DNA from: Chitinophagaceae bacterium
Lineage (GTDB): Bacteria; Bacteroidota; Bacteroidia; Chitinophagales; Chitinophagaceae
Direction of reading: 5' to 3'
Length of the DNA stretch: 8,173 nt
NCBI GenBank assembly: GCA_021323155.1
Contig: JAJTCI010000091.1
Coordinates: forward strand, 1-8,173
The notes under the pieces were generated by a model. It was not told the DNA's origin, searched no databases, and saw only the letters and a list, made by a program, of their open reading frames with translations. The position numbers and the translations under genes are program-made. This document shows, piece by piece, positions 1 to 6,149 of this stretch (position 1 is the stretch's first letter; every line of letters begins with the position of its first letter).

Positions 1-38
1 TCAAGCGTCTCCTTCGTTACATACATTACATCACTCAT
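1..38 (-). CDS. greA: Partial CDS, N terminus resembling transcription elongation factor GreA
   Basis: Reading leftward from an ATG at 38-36, the sequence encodes MSDVMYVTKETL before it runs off the window edge. The pattern M-S-x-V-x-Y-V/Y-T-x-E-x-L matches, from memory, the start of GreA proteins in Bacteroidota, where it precedes the coiled-coil domain. GreA rescues backtracked RNA polymerase by stimulating transcript cleavage. A promoter-like element at 107-136 and an intrinsic-terminator hairpin at 60-98 lie upstream on the same strand. No Shine-Dalgarno sequence is visible; an A-rich stretch precedes the start, as is common in this phylum. Only 12 complete codons are visible, so the identity is a reasonable guess and a different protein cannot be excluded. 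Confidence 0.5.
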   Translation of the reverse strand, partial: MSDVMYVTKETL

Positions 39-59
39 AGCATCGTTTTTAGATAACAC

Positions 60-98
60 AAAAAAAATACAACGCCACAAAAGAGGTTTGTAGCGTTG
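60..98 (-). terminator. Intrinsic terminator after the rsmA-dehydrogenase unit
   Basis: On the leftward strand, arms at 98-87 and 81-70 form a 12-bp stem, unbroken apart from one U-G wobble (92/76), with a 5-nt loop at 86-82. A run of eight T residues follows at 67-60 after a short TA. On the opposite strand the hairpin has a C-A mismatch and no T tract, so it appears to be one-directional. It lies about 50 bp beyond the dehydrogenase stop codon, which fits termination of that operon. It also falls inside the predicted leader of the GreA-like gene. Confidence 0.8.
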
Positions 99-106
99 CA
101 GTGCAA

Positions 107-136
107 CAAATGTACAAAATACAGGCGGTTTAACAA
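107..136 (-). promoter_or_regulatory. Bacteroidota-type promoter for the GreA-like gene
   Basis: On the leftward strand, TACATTTG at 114-107 matches the Bacteroidota -7 consensus TAnnTTTG. A TTG at 136-134 lies exactly 19 bp upstream, matching the usual -33 element and spacing. The predicted transcription start is near 100-102. That places it at the base of the terminator hairpin and about 63 nt upstream of the ATG at 38. The promoter is inferred from consensus only. Confidence 0.55.
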
Positions 137-150
137 GCTTAAAATGGCAC

Positions 151-1080
151 TCAGAGTACCGGTTTTAGCTTGGCAATCAGCACTTCTGCCATTTGAGACA
201 AGGCTTCATGACTATACCCGGCAATATGGGGTGTAATGATGACGTTTTGCTGTGCAAGCAACCAGTCGAGCTGTTCGTTTTCGATAACAGAATAACTGGG
301 AAGCTTTTCATTTTCCAATACATCAAGTGCGGCGCCTCTTAACTTTCCACCTTTCAGTGCTTCGATCAACGCGGCGGTATCAGTCACCTTGCCCCGCGCG
401 GTATTGATGAAGTACGGTTTCATCTGTAAGGCGTTGAAAAACTCCGTCCCGGCGTAATGATGCGTTTCTTCAGTAAGGGGCAGGTTGAGGCTGATCACAT
501 CGGCGTAACGGGCGATCTGTTCAGGGGTCGCTTCCCTTACATGGTCACAGGCAAAACCTGATTTATATTTATCATAGGCCAGTACCGTCACATTAAATGG
601 CGCGAGCAACTTCGCGAATGCGCTGCCCGTGTTACCATAACCTATGATACCTACGGTTTTTCCACTCAACTCGTCGCCGCGGTTCTCCTCGCGCAGCCAT
701 TTGCCTTCCTTCACGCTGGCATGGCTGGAATTGATCCTGTTCATCAGGCCGAGGAGTAATCCAAGGCTGTGTTCCGCTACCGCGTTTCGGTTACCTTCCG
801 GTGAGCTGAAGCACTGGATCTTTTTCGAAGCCGCGTACACCAGGTCGATCTCCTCCAGGCCGCTGCCCAGCCGGCCGATCCATCTCAGGTGCCGCGCCTT
901 ATCGATGATCTCGCGATCGATACGGAGCCGGGTGGTGACTACCAGTCCATTCGCTTCATTGATGATCTGCAATAATTCTTCGCGGGTAATATCCGGTAAA
1001 TACATCACCTCCCAACCGGATTCCTCCAACTGATCTATAAGATATTCGTGCGCCTTTGCTGTAATGATCGCCGTTTTCAT
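151..1080 (-). CDS. NAD-dependent D-isomer-specific 2-hydroxyacid dehydrogenase
   Basis: The 309-residue protein has the two-domain plan of this family. The split substrate-binding domain covers about residues 1-105 and 285-309, and the Rossmann domain lies between. The nucleotide-binding loop GYGNTG is at 147-152. Asp170, at the end of the second strand, points to NAD rather than NADP. The catalytic triad of the family is present: Arg229 in NTARG, Glu258 and His285 in TPHIAGYS. These enzymes oxidise or reduce 2-hydroxy or 2-keto acids; members include phosphoglycerate, glyoxylate and erythronate-4-phosphate dehydrogenases. The PHIAGY wording is also seen in PdxB, and pdxA lies nearby, but the protein lacks the C-terminal dimerisation domain of classical PdxB (about 378 residues). 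The substrate is therefore open. The ATG overlaps the rsmA stop in ATGA, implying translational coupling. Family assignment is firm. Confidence 0.9.
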   Translation of the reverse strand: MKTAIITAKAHEYLIDQLEESGWEVMYLPDITREELLQIINEANGLVVTTRLRIDREIIDKARHLRWIGRLGSGLEEIDLVYAASKKIQCFSSPEGNRNAVAEHSLGLLLGLMNRINSSHASVKEGKWLREENRGDELSGKTVGIIGYGNTGSAFAKLLAPFNVTVLAYDKYKSGFACDHVREATPEQIARYADVISLNLPLTEETHHYAGTEFFNALQMKPYFINTARGKVTDTAALIEALKGGKLRGAALDVLENEKLPSYSVIENEQLDWLLAQQNVIITPHIAGYSHEALSQMAEVLIAKLKPVL

Positions 1081-1844
1081 TGTTTCATTCGGAATGTGAG
1101 GGCGGCAAAATCATCGATCGATAATTGCTCCGCCCGCTTATTAAATATCTCGTCTTCCAATACAGACGCATCAAACAGGCTTCTTGTTGCATTACGCAGT
1201 GTTTTTCTTCGCTGGTTAAAGGCCATTTTCACCAGGCTGGAAAGCGATTTTTCACTTTTGAAGTCAACCGTTGTTGGTTTTCTCCGCAACCTGATCACGC
1301 CGCTCATTACCTTGGGGGGTGGATTGAAAGCCTGTTGCGGCACATCGAAAAGATACTCCACGTCATAGAACGCCTGCACCAGTACGCTCAGTATACCATA
1401 TACTTTACTCCCTGGCCCCGCGGCGATGCGCAGGGCTACTTCTTTCTGGAACATGCCGATCATCACCGGGACCTGTACTTTCCATTCCAGCACCTTGAAA
1501 AGTATCTGCGAAGAAATGTTATAGGGGAAGTTTCCGATCACAACAAAGTCACCTTCGAACGGCGGTTCGATGTCCAGGATACTCTGGTGAATAATGTTGC
1601 CGCGGATCGCCGGGTAAGCGCCCTCCAGGAACTTTACCTTTTCATCATCGAGCTCTACCGCGCGGAAGCTGATGCCAGGCACCTGCAACAGGTATTTGGT
1701 AAGCGCGCCTCCACCCGGGCCCACTTCCAGCAGCTGGGTAAACGTTTCCTGGTTCAGCGCGGCCACGATATCCCGCGTGACCTGCTCGTCCTTCAGGAAA
1801 TGCTGACCCAGTGATTTTTTGAGCGTGTATTGCACAGTCTGCAA
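1077..1844 (-). CDS. rsmA: 16S rRNA (adenine1518/1519-N6)-dimethyltransferase RsmA/KsgA
   Basis: RsmA dimethylates two adjacent adenines in the 3' terminal helix 45 loop of 16S rRNA, using S-adenosylmethionine, late in 30S assembly. Numbering from the TTG at 1844 (255 residues), the family motifs are all present: KKSLGQHFL at 9-17, the SAM loop EVGPGGGALT at 40-49, acidic Glu64, and the catalytic motif IGNFPYNIS at 103-111, with NFPY in place of the commoner NLPY. The C-terminal domain carries FNPPPKVMSGVIRL (173-186) and AFNQRRKTLR (208-217). Length is normal. No in-frame ATG lies upstream of the first motif. The candidates are TTG at 1844-1842, which sits inside a promoter-like box, and GTG at 1835-1833, which gives MQYTLKKSLGQHF. 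I list the longer form, but the GTG is at least as likely. The gene is followed by the dehydrogenase with a 4-nt overlap. Confidence 0.95.
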   Translation of the reverse strand: MQTVQYTLKKSLGQHFLKDEQVTRDIVAALNQETFTQLLEVGPGGGALTKYLLQVPGISFRAVELDDEKVKFLEGAYPAIRGNIIHQSILDIEPPFEGDFVVIGNFPYNISSQILFKVLEWKVQVPVMIGMFQKEVALRIAAGPGSKVYGILSVLVQAFYDVEYLFDVPQQAFNPPPKVMSGVIRLRRKPTTVDFKSEKSLSSLVKMAFNQRRKTLRNATRSLFDASVLEDEIFNKRAEQLSIDDFAALTFRMKQ

Positions 1845-1871
1845 ATGTAGTGGATGGGAAATGGGAATTAA
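1842..1871 (-). promoter_or_regulatory. Promoter-like element for rsmA and the dehydrogenase
   Basis: On the leftward strand TACATTTG at 1849-1842 is a full match to the Bacteroidota -7 box. TTA at 1871-1869, a one-base departure from TTG, lies 19 bp upstream. The predicted transcription start is near 1835-1837, directly at the GTG candidate start of rsmA. If the box is real, the mRNA would be leaderless or nearly so and the TTG at 1844 could not be the start codon. Confidence 0.45.
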
Positions 1872-1922
1872 GGACTGGATCGTAAGAATTGACGCCCGGC
1901 ATTGTATTTACAGGGAATGAAC

Positions 1923-1950
1923 TTTGGCAAAAGCAGATGGCTTACATTTG
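1923..1950 (+). promoter_or_regulatory. Promoter-like element for pdxA
   Basis: TACATTTG at 1943-1950 matches the -7 consensus TAnnTTTG. TTTG at 1923-1926 could be the -33 element, although the 16-bp spacer is a little short against the usual 19. The predicted transcription start is about 1955-1957, giving a leader of about 10 nt before the ATG at 1965. The element excludes ATG 1917 and TTG 1902 as starts on this transcript. Confidence 0.5.
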
Positions 1951-1964
1951 GAACTCAATTCCGC

Positions 1965-3071
1965 ATGATGAATATTGAACCACAAAAGCCGGTTATCGGA
2001 TTTACTTCAGGTGATATTAACGGTATAGGGTTGGAGCTGGTTGTGAAGGCCTTGCATGATGCGCGCATCCTGGAAATGTGTACACCGGTAGTGTTTGCCA
2101 GCAACAAGAGCATTAATTTCTACCGCAAGTCAATGCCCGATATCAACTTCAGTTATAACAGCATAAAAGAGCTGAATAAGATCAATCCGAAGCAAGTTAA
2201 CCTGTTCAATTGCTGGGAAGAAGAAGTGGTGATCACACCGGGCATATTGAACGAGATCGGCGGGAGATACGCGTTAATGTCCCTGAAGCAGGGCGTACTT
2301 GCGTTGAAAGAAGGCGGGATACACGGCCTGGTGACCGCGCCGATCCATAAAAAAAATATCCAGAGCGCAGAATTCACTTACAGCGGCCACACACCATACT
2401 TAAAAGCGGTCTTCGGCGTAAACGACATCGCCATGTTAATGGTGGCGGAAAACATGAGGATTGGCCTGGTGACCGAGCATCTTCCGATCAAAGATGTAGC
2501 CGCAGGTATCACTAAGGAAGCCATCGTATCTAAGATAAAGATCATTTACAGCAGCCTTCAAAGAGACTTCGGCATCGATAAGCCAAGGATCGCGGTGCTG
2601 GGATTAAACCCACACTCGGGTGATGAAGGTTTGATCGGGAACGAAGAGCAAACCATCATCGCTCCCGCCGTAAAAGAGGTGAAGCAAAACAACATGATGG
2701 TGTTCGGCCCTTACAGTGCTGATGCGTTTTTCGCAAGGGGACAATACGAAAGATTCGACGCCGTGCTGGCTATGTACCACGACCAGGGACTGATACCTTT
2801 CAAAACATTGGCTGCCGGCGAAGGCGTGAACTATACAGCGGGGATACCGGCGGTACGCACGAGCCCGGATCACGGCACTGCCTTCGATATAGCAGGAAAA
2901 GGAAAAGCCGACCCAACTTCGTTCCTTGCAGCCACCTTTGAATGCATCGATATCCTCCGCCGCAGGATGGGGTATAAGGAAGCAAGGCTGAATCCGCTGA
3001 AGAAAATGAGCCAGCGTATGCTCGCGAACGTAGAAGATGAAAGGATCGAGGACAGCGAAGGCGTGAGTTAA
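1965..3071 (+). CDS. pdxA: 4-hydroxythreonine-4-phosphate dehydrogenase PdxA
   Basis: PdxA oxidises 4-phosphohydroxy-L-threonine with NAD; the product decarboxylates and is condensed with deoxyxylulose 5-phosphate by PdxJ to give pyridoxine 5'-phosphate. Numbered from ATG 1965 (368 residues), the start contains the family signature IGFTSGDINGIG (11-22). The three metal ligands are His172 (TEHLP), His217 (LNPHSGDEG) and His272 (YHDQG). Their spacing of 45 and 55 residues equals that of His166, His211 and His266 in E. coli PdxA. His142-Thr143 in SGHT correspond to the substrate-binding His136-Thr137. The protein is longer than the E. coli enzyme (329 residues), with extra sequence around residues 65-95 and a charged C-terminal tail. 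ATG 1965 or the adjacent ATG 1968 is the start, because a promoter box lies at 1943-1950. The gene diverges from rsmA, and its stop overlaps that of the convergent LolA-like gene. Confidence 0.95.
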   Translation: MMNIEPQKPVIGFTSGDINGIGLELVVKALHDARILEMCTPVVFASNKSINFYRKSMPDINFSYNSIKELNKINPKQVNLFNCWEEEVVITPGILNEIGGRYALMSLKQGVLALKEGGIHGLVTAPIHKKNIQSAEFTYSGHTPYLKAVFGVNDIAMLMVAENMRIGLVTEHLPIKDVAAGITKEAIVSKIKIIYSSLQRDFGIDKPRIAVLGLNPHSGDEGLIGNEEQTIIAPAVKEVKQNNMMVFGPYSADAFFARGQYERFDAVLAMYHDQGLIPFKTLAAGEGVNYTAGIPAVRTSPDHGTAFDIAGKGKADPTSFLAATFECIDILRRRMGYKEARLNPLKKMSQRMLANVEDERIEDSEGVS

Positions 3072-3769
3072 TTCTTGAACACGCTGTCGGCAACACCTTT
3101 ATTGATCGTATAGGCGCTATAGGTGATCTCTACCTTACCTTTTTTATTCTTCAACTCTTCTTTTTTAGGCTTGTCCTCATCACCGAACTCCATGGTGATC
3201 CCTTTGGGCAGCTTATAGTCCTTGGCGTTGAAGCTAAAAGTGAGTTTATCAGGCAAACCATAGGAAAGGTATTTACCGTAACTCATCTCGATCTCGTAGG
3301 TGCCGTTCTCTTTGGTAGTGGTGATCGCCTTGCGGATCACCTCGTCAGTTTCGTCAATATACAAAGTCGACAACACTATTTCACTGGAGTCGTTCGTGGG
3401 AACGAGCTTCACTTTGGTGGTCATGAAACTCCCCACCATTTCTTTACCGGCATTGATCGCGACGAAGTCTTTGCTGGAAAGTATATTATTCATGGTAACG
3501 GTAACACCGCCCTTTGGCAGTACCGAAATGCCACTTTCCTTTTTCAGCTTGAACTTATTGGGCTTTTTGTAATAGATCGTCACCTTGCCGATCGGCGCCT
3601 TGATGAACACCACGTCTGTTTTCATCGTACCCGTGGCCGTATAGTCGTTCACCTTATCCAGCTTAGCCTTCACTTTTTTTATCAAAGGCATCACGTCCTG
3701 TCCATGGCTGGTGAGTTGCAGGCCAAAGGCGGCGATCAATATCAAAGTAAACCGGTAGATATGTTTCAT
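3068..3769 (-). CDS. Secreted LolA-like protein (outer-membrane lipoprotein-sorting superfamily)
   Basis: This 233-residue protein starts with a clear signal peptide: MKHIYR, a hydrophobic core at about 7-19, and a probable signal peptidase I site after SHG or SHGQ near residues 23-24. No lipobox cysteine is seen. The mature part opens with an amphipathic helix (LIKKVKAKLDKVNDY, 29-43), followed by alternating beta strands such as GTMKTDVVF and GKVTIYYKKPNKFKL. That is the arrangement of the LolA/LolB-like half-barrel, which carries lipoproteins or other lipids in the periplasm. A lysine- and glutamate-rich loop lies at about 196-212. It is not close enough to classical LolA to give that symbol. 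It lies 67 bp downstream of the ABC permease on the same strand and could be co-transcribed. A weak -7-like TAAAATTG (3797-3790) is the only promoter candidate nearby. Superfamily membership is likely; the cargo is unknown. Confidence 0.65.
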   Translation of the reverse strand: MKHIYRFTLILIAAFGLQLTSHGQDVMPLIKKVKAKLDKVNDYTATGTMKTDVVFIKAPIGKVTIYYKKPNKFKLKKESGISVLPKGGVTVTMNNILSSKDFVAINAGKEMVGSFMTTKVKLVPTNDSSEIVLSTLYIDETDEVIRKAITTTKENGTYEIEMSYGKYLSYGLPDKLTFSFNAKDYKLPKGITMEFGDEDKPKKEELKNKKGKVEITYSAYTINKGVADSVFKN

Positions 3770-3820
3770 TTCTGGCTATTGAGAATCTGCAATTTTAAGC
3801 CATTTCGCCTGTAGGCAGCT

Positions 3821-3837
3821 GCGAATTCACAATTCGC
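3821..3837. repeat. Perfect inverted repeat at the end of the ABC permease gene
   Basis: GCGAATT at 3821-3827 and AATTCGC at 3831-3837 form a perfect 7-bp stem around a 3-base loop. The outermost base belongs to the TAG stop of the permease. No T tract follows on either strand, so it is a poor intrinsic terminator. The GCGAA arm can also pair with TTCGC at 3804-3808, giving a competing hairpin. Confidence 0.6.
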
Positions 3838-4712
3838 TAACTCAATACATCCTTCTTTTTGAAGATCCAGATGCTCGCGGCCACAAATCCAACGATATGA
3901 ACGCACAGCACGACCACTGAATTGATGATCCGTTGCGGGTTCTGCAGCGTTCCCTTGATCACCTCGTTGTTCACATCCACCTTTTCATCAAAAAATTCTT
4001 TCCAGGTTACGATATGGGTGGTGAAAAGGTAAGGCTTGATCGCCTCGAACAAAGGAATACTCATTGTGCTGAGAATGGTAGCCACCACGATAACGCTCAT
4101 TGTCGTAACGATGGGGCCGATGGAGTTCTCCGCGAACAGTGACAAAAAGAAACCCAAAGCTGCTACGGTGATCATCGCCAGTGCGGCAAAGCCAAACGCC
4201 CCCACGTACCTCCAGAAAACATCGTCTTCCGATATCTGGACGGCATAATAGTTCTTCATCACGAACATGTCATCTGTTCCAAACAGCGCCATGCTCACGA
4301 ACAATGACAGCACCGCCAGCCAGACCAGGAGTATCAGCGTATAGATGGATGCGGCAATGAACTTGGCCAGGATGAATTCGGTACGGCTCACCGGTTTTGT
4401 AAGCAGCAGGCGTAGTGTGCCCATATTGGCTTCCCCGGATATCATATCCGCCGCGATGAGTGAAATAAGAAGGGGCACGTGCACCAATAACAGGTTCAAC
4501 AACACATAACAAACGAAATACCCGTTCAGCAGGTTGCCTTCAATGCTGAATGACCGGTTGAGATCGGCCATTACAAACTCCATATAAGACTTACCATCTA
4601 CTTTCAACCCGAGTTGGATGATAGCGATCAGCGCCGTGATCGCCGCGAAGGCGATATAGGTCCTTGGTCGACGGAAGATCTTATATAATTCAATCTGTAA
4701 AAGCGTCCACAT
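3837..4712 (-). CDS. ABC-2 type transporter permease
   Basis: This 291-residue membrane protein is the transmembrane half of an ABC exporter. The N terminus (MWTLLQIELYKIFRRPRTYI) has the amphipathic E-L-x-K-x-x-R-x-x-R helix usual before the first segment of ABC-2 permeases. Six hydrophobic segments lie at about 18-36, 66-88, 117-145, 169-193, 199-218 and 264-284. After the second comes the family's conserved loop, SGEANMGTLRLLLTKPVSR (92-110), of the GTL...PVSR type that couples to the ATPase. A hydrophilic stretch at about 230-262 separates the last two segments. The ATG overlaps the end of the ATPase gene by 23 bp, so the two are one translational unit. The substrate cannot be told from sequence. 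The NatB/BcrB-like architecture leaves lipids, peptides, antibiotics or ions possible. Confidence 0.88.
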   Translation of the reverse strand: MWTLLQIELYKIFRRPRTYIAFAAITALIAIIQLGLKVDGKSYMEFVMADLNRSFSIEGNLLNGYFVCYVLLNLLLVHVPLLISLIAADMISGEANMGTLRLLLTKPVSRTEFILAKFIAASIYTLILLVWLAVLSLFVSMALFGTDDMFVMKNYYAVQISEDDVFWRYVGAFGFAALAMITVAALGFFLSLFAENSIGPIVTTMSVIVVATILSTMSIPLFEAIKPYLFTTHIVTWKEFFDEKVDVNNEVIKGTLQNPQRIINSVVVLCVHIVGFVAASIWIFKKKDVLS

Positions 4713-5625
4713 GTTGATTACCGGAGGTTAACTGTAAAAAATAATCTTCAAGCGAGTGACGCGGCTGCAGGCTAAGCACATCTACATTGTGCTGAACCAG
4801 GTACCGGTGAAGGTCGGGGATCGACTTCCTGTCGAGCTTTAGCACCACGCGACCCTCCCTTTGCGGCTGGAGCATGATTGCCCATTGACTGCCCGCCAGT
4901 TGCCGGGCCGCTGCTGCGTTGTCAAGCGTACTCAACTCTACAACGGTCTGCGCGGGGTCGAATAATTCTTCCGCCGTGCCTTCTACCAGCTTCTTTCCCT
5001 TATCGATGATCAGTACCCGGGTAGCGATCTGCTCTATCTCGGTCAATAAATGAGAAGACACTAAGATGGTCTTATTCCGCTCGCGGCTCAGCCGTAGGAT
5101 CAGGTTGCGGATGTCAGCGATACCGTGCGGGTCCAGGCCATTCGTTGGTTCGTCCAATATGATCATCTTCGGATCATGCACCAGCGCGATCGCGATTCCC
5201 AACCGTTGTTTCATTCCCTGCGAAAAGGTCTTCACTTTATCCTTCGCCCGGCTGGCCAGGCCTACGGTCTCCAGTTGCTCCATCAGTTGAGCAGGACCGA
5301 TCTTCTTTCCGCTCAGTTTAGCAAACAGCCGCAGGTTATCGTACGCGGAAAGGTATTTGTATACGTCGGGCTTCTCGATCACCGCGCCCACCTGGGAAAG
5401 GATCTCGTGTTTATTCCCCTGTAGTTTTTTTCCAAACAGCTCTATCGTGCCAGCGGAGGGCGCAATGAGCGTAAGCAACATGCGGATGGTCGTGCTCTTA
5501 CCCGCGCCATTCTGCCCGAGAAAGCCATAGACATCTCCTTGTTTTACAGAAAACGAGAGGTCGTTAACGGCGGTAAGATCCTTGAATTTTTTTGTGAGTC
5601 CGGTTACCCGTATAATTTCGTGCAT
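4690..5625 (-). CDS. ABC transporter ATP-binding protein (NatA/BcrA/CcmA-type)
   Basis: This is the nucleotide-binding subunit that powers the permease encoded just downstream. Numbered from ATG 5625 (311 residues), it has Walker A GQNGAGKST (37-45), a Q-loop-region sequence VGAVIEKPDVY (79-89) typical of the BcrA/NatA branch, the signature FSQGMKQR (134-141) in place of LSGGQ, Walker B MIILDEP (154-160), a D-loop GLDP (163-166) and the H-loop His192 in SSH. Residues from about 225 form the short C-terminal domain common in ABC-2 exporters. An in-frame GTG at 5661 would add 12 residues. I reject it because a promoter-like box lies at 5643-5650, between it and the ATG, and because homologues normally start close to the RVTGLTKKF strand. 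The two-gene layout suggests a homodimeric ATPase with a permease dimer. Confidence 0.92.
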   Translation of the reverse strand: MHEIIRVTGLTKKFKDLTAVNDLSFSVKQGDVYGFLGQNGAGKSTTIRMLLTLIAPSAGTIELFGKKLQGNKHEILSQVGAVIEKPDVYKYLSAYDNLRLFAKLSGKKIGPAQLMEQLETVGLASRAKDKVKTFSQGMKQRLGIAIALVHDPKMIILDEPTNGLDPHGIADIRNLILRLSRERNKTILVSSHLLTEIEQIATRVLIIDKGKKLVEGTAEELFDPAQTVVELSTLDNAAAARQLAGSQWAIMLQPQREGRVVLKLDRKSIPDLHRYLVQHNVDVLSLQPRHSLEDYFLQLTSGNQHVDAFTD

Positions 5626-5642
5626 TGGATCGGCTGTACCGG

Positions 5643-5650
5643 CAAAGTTA
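5643..5650 (-). promoter_or_regulatory. -7 promoter box for the ABC transporter genes
   Basis: On the leftward strand TAACTTTG at 5650-5643 is a full match to TAnnTTTG. The predicted transcription start is near 5637, about 12 nt before the ATG at 5625. No good -33 TTG is found about 19 bp upstream, so the call rests on the -7 box and its position. Confidence 0.4.
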
Positions 5651-5717
5651 GGGCCGGGCACTCAATCGACCCCGCGATTGTTTGTATATTTAGTTTACGC
5701 AAACCAAAAGAACCGCT

Positions 5718-6143
5718 ATGGGAAAGCTTGCAGAGATCAAGACCAAAGAAAACAGCGCCAGCGTTACAGCGTTCATTGAGCGCATCCCCGACGAGCAGAA
5801 GCGAAAAGACAGCGAGGTGATACTTAAAATGATGGAGAAAGCCACGAAGGAAAAGCCAAAGATGTGGGGCAGTTCAATGATCGGCTTTGGGAACATGCGG
5901 TATAAAAGCCCGGCTACCGGCAGGGAGGTTGACTGGTTCAAGATCGGATTCGCGCCGCGCAAAGCCAATTTGTCGCTGCACCTCACACTCGACATAAAGA
6001 AACATGGCGATGCGCTGGAAAAATTGGGCAAGCACAAAACAGGTGTCGGTTGTCTATATATCAATAAGCTTGCGGATGTTGACTTGAAAGTCCTGGAGCA
6101 AATGATCAATACCGCCGCGAAAGCAAAAGCAGGCGCGCAGTAA
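5718..6143 (+). CDS. DUF1801 domain protein (YdhG-like)
   Basis: A 141-residue soluble protein without a signal peptide or membrane segment. Nearly all of it is one DUF1801 domain. Family signatures visible are the acidic and basic helix EVILKMMEKATKEKPKMWG (33-51), MWGSSMIGFGNMRYK (49-63), GREVDWFKIGFAPRK (68-82) and LEKLGKHKTGVGCLYI (100-115), followed by a helix around DVDLKVLEQMI (120-130). The domain is widespread in bacteria and no biochemical role is established. The fold has been related to the YdhG/MM3350-type alpha-beta proteins, and I do not assign a function. The tail KAKAGAQ is short and basic. It is transcribed divergently from the ABC genes. A 7-of-8 match to the -7 box, TATATTTA, lies at 5685-5692 about 25 bp before the ATG. 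Its stop lies 6 bp from the stop of the convergent DUF2236 gene. Confidence 0.88.
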   Translation: MGKLAEIKTKENSASVTAFIERIPDEQKRKDSEVILKMMEKATKEKPKMWGSSMIGFGNMRYKSPATGREVDWFKIGFAPRKANLSLHLTLDIKKHGDALEKLGKHKTGVGCLYINKLADVDLKVLEQMINTAAKAKAGAQ

Positions 6144-6149
6144 ATTCAA

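Noticed and set aside
644..1033. A 129-codon rightward open frame opposite the dehydrogenase
   Set aside because: It is antisense to a clear dehydrogenase with full catalytic residues, and the product is a low-complexity Arg/Ser-rich sequence without family character.
1125..1814. A 229-codon rightward open frame opposite rsmA
   Set aside because: It lies wholly within rsmA on the other strand, and its product resembles no family. Every RsmA motif is intact on the leftward strand, so this is an antisense shadow.
1902..1964. Longer pdxA start from TTG 1902 or ATG 1917
   Set aside because: The added residues are not part of the PdxA family, and a TACATTTG promoter box lies at 1943-1950, inside that extension.
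5626..5661. GTG start for the ABC ATPase that would add 12 residues
   Set aside because: A TAACTTTG -7 box lies at 5650-5643 inside the extension, and ABC ATPases of this type normally begin close to the first beta strand, which fits ATG 5625.
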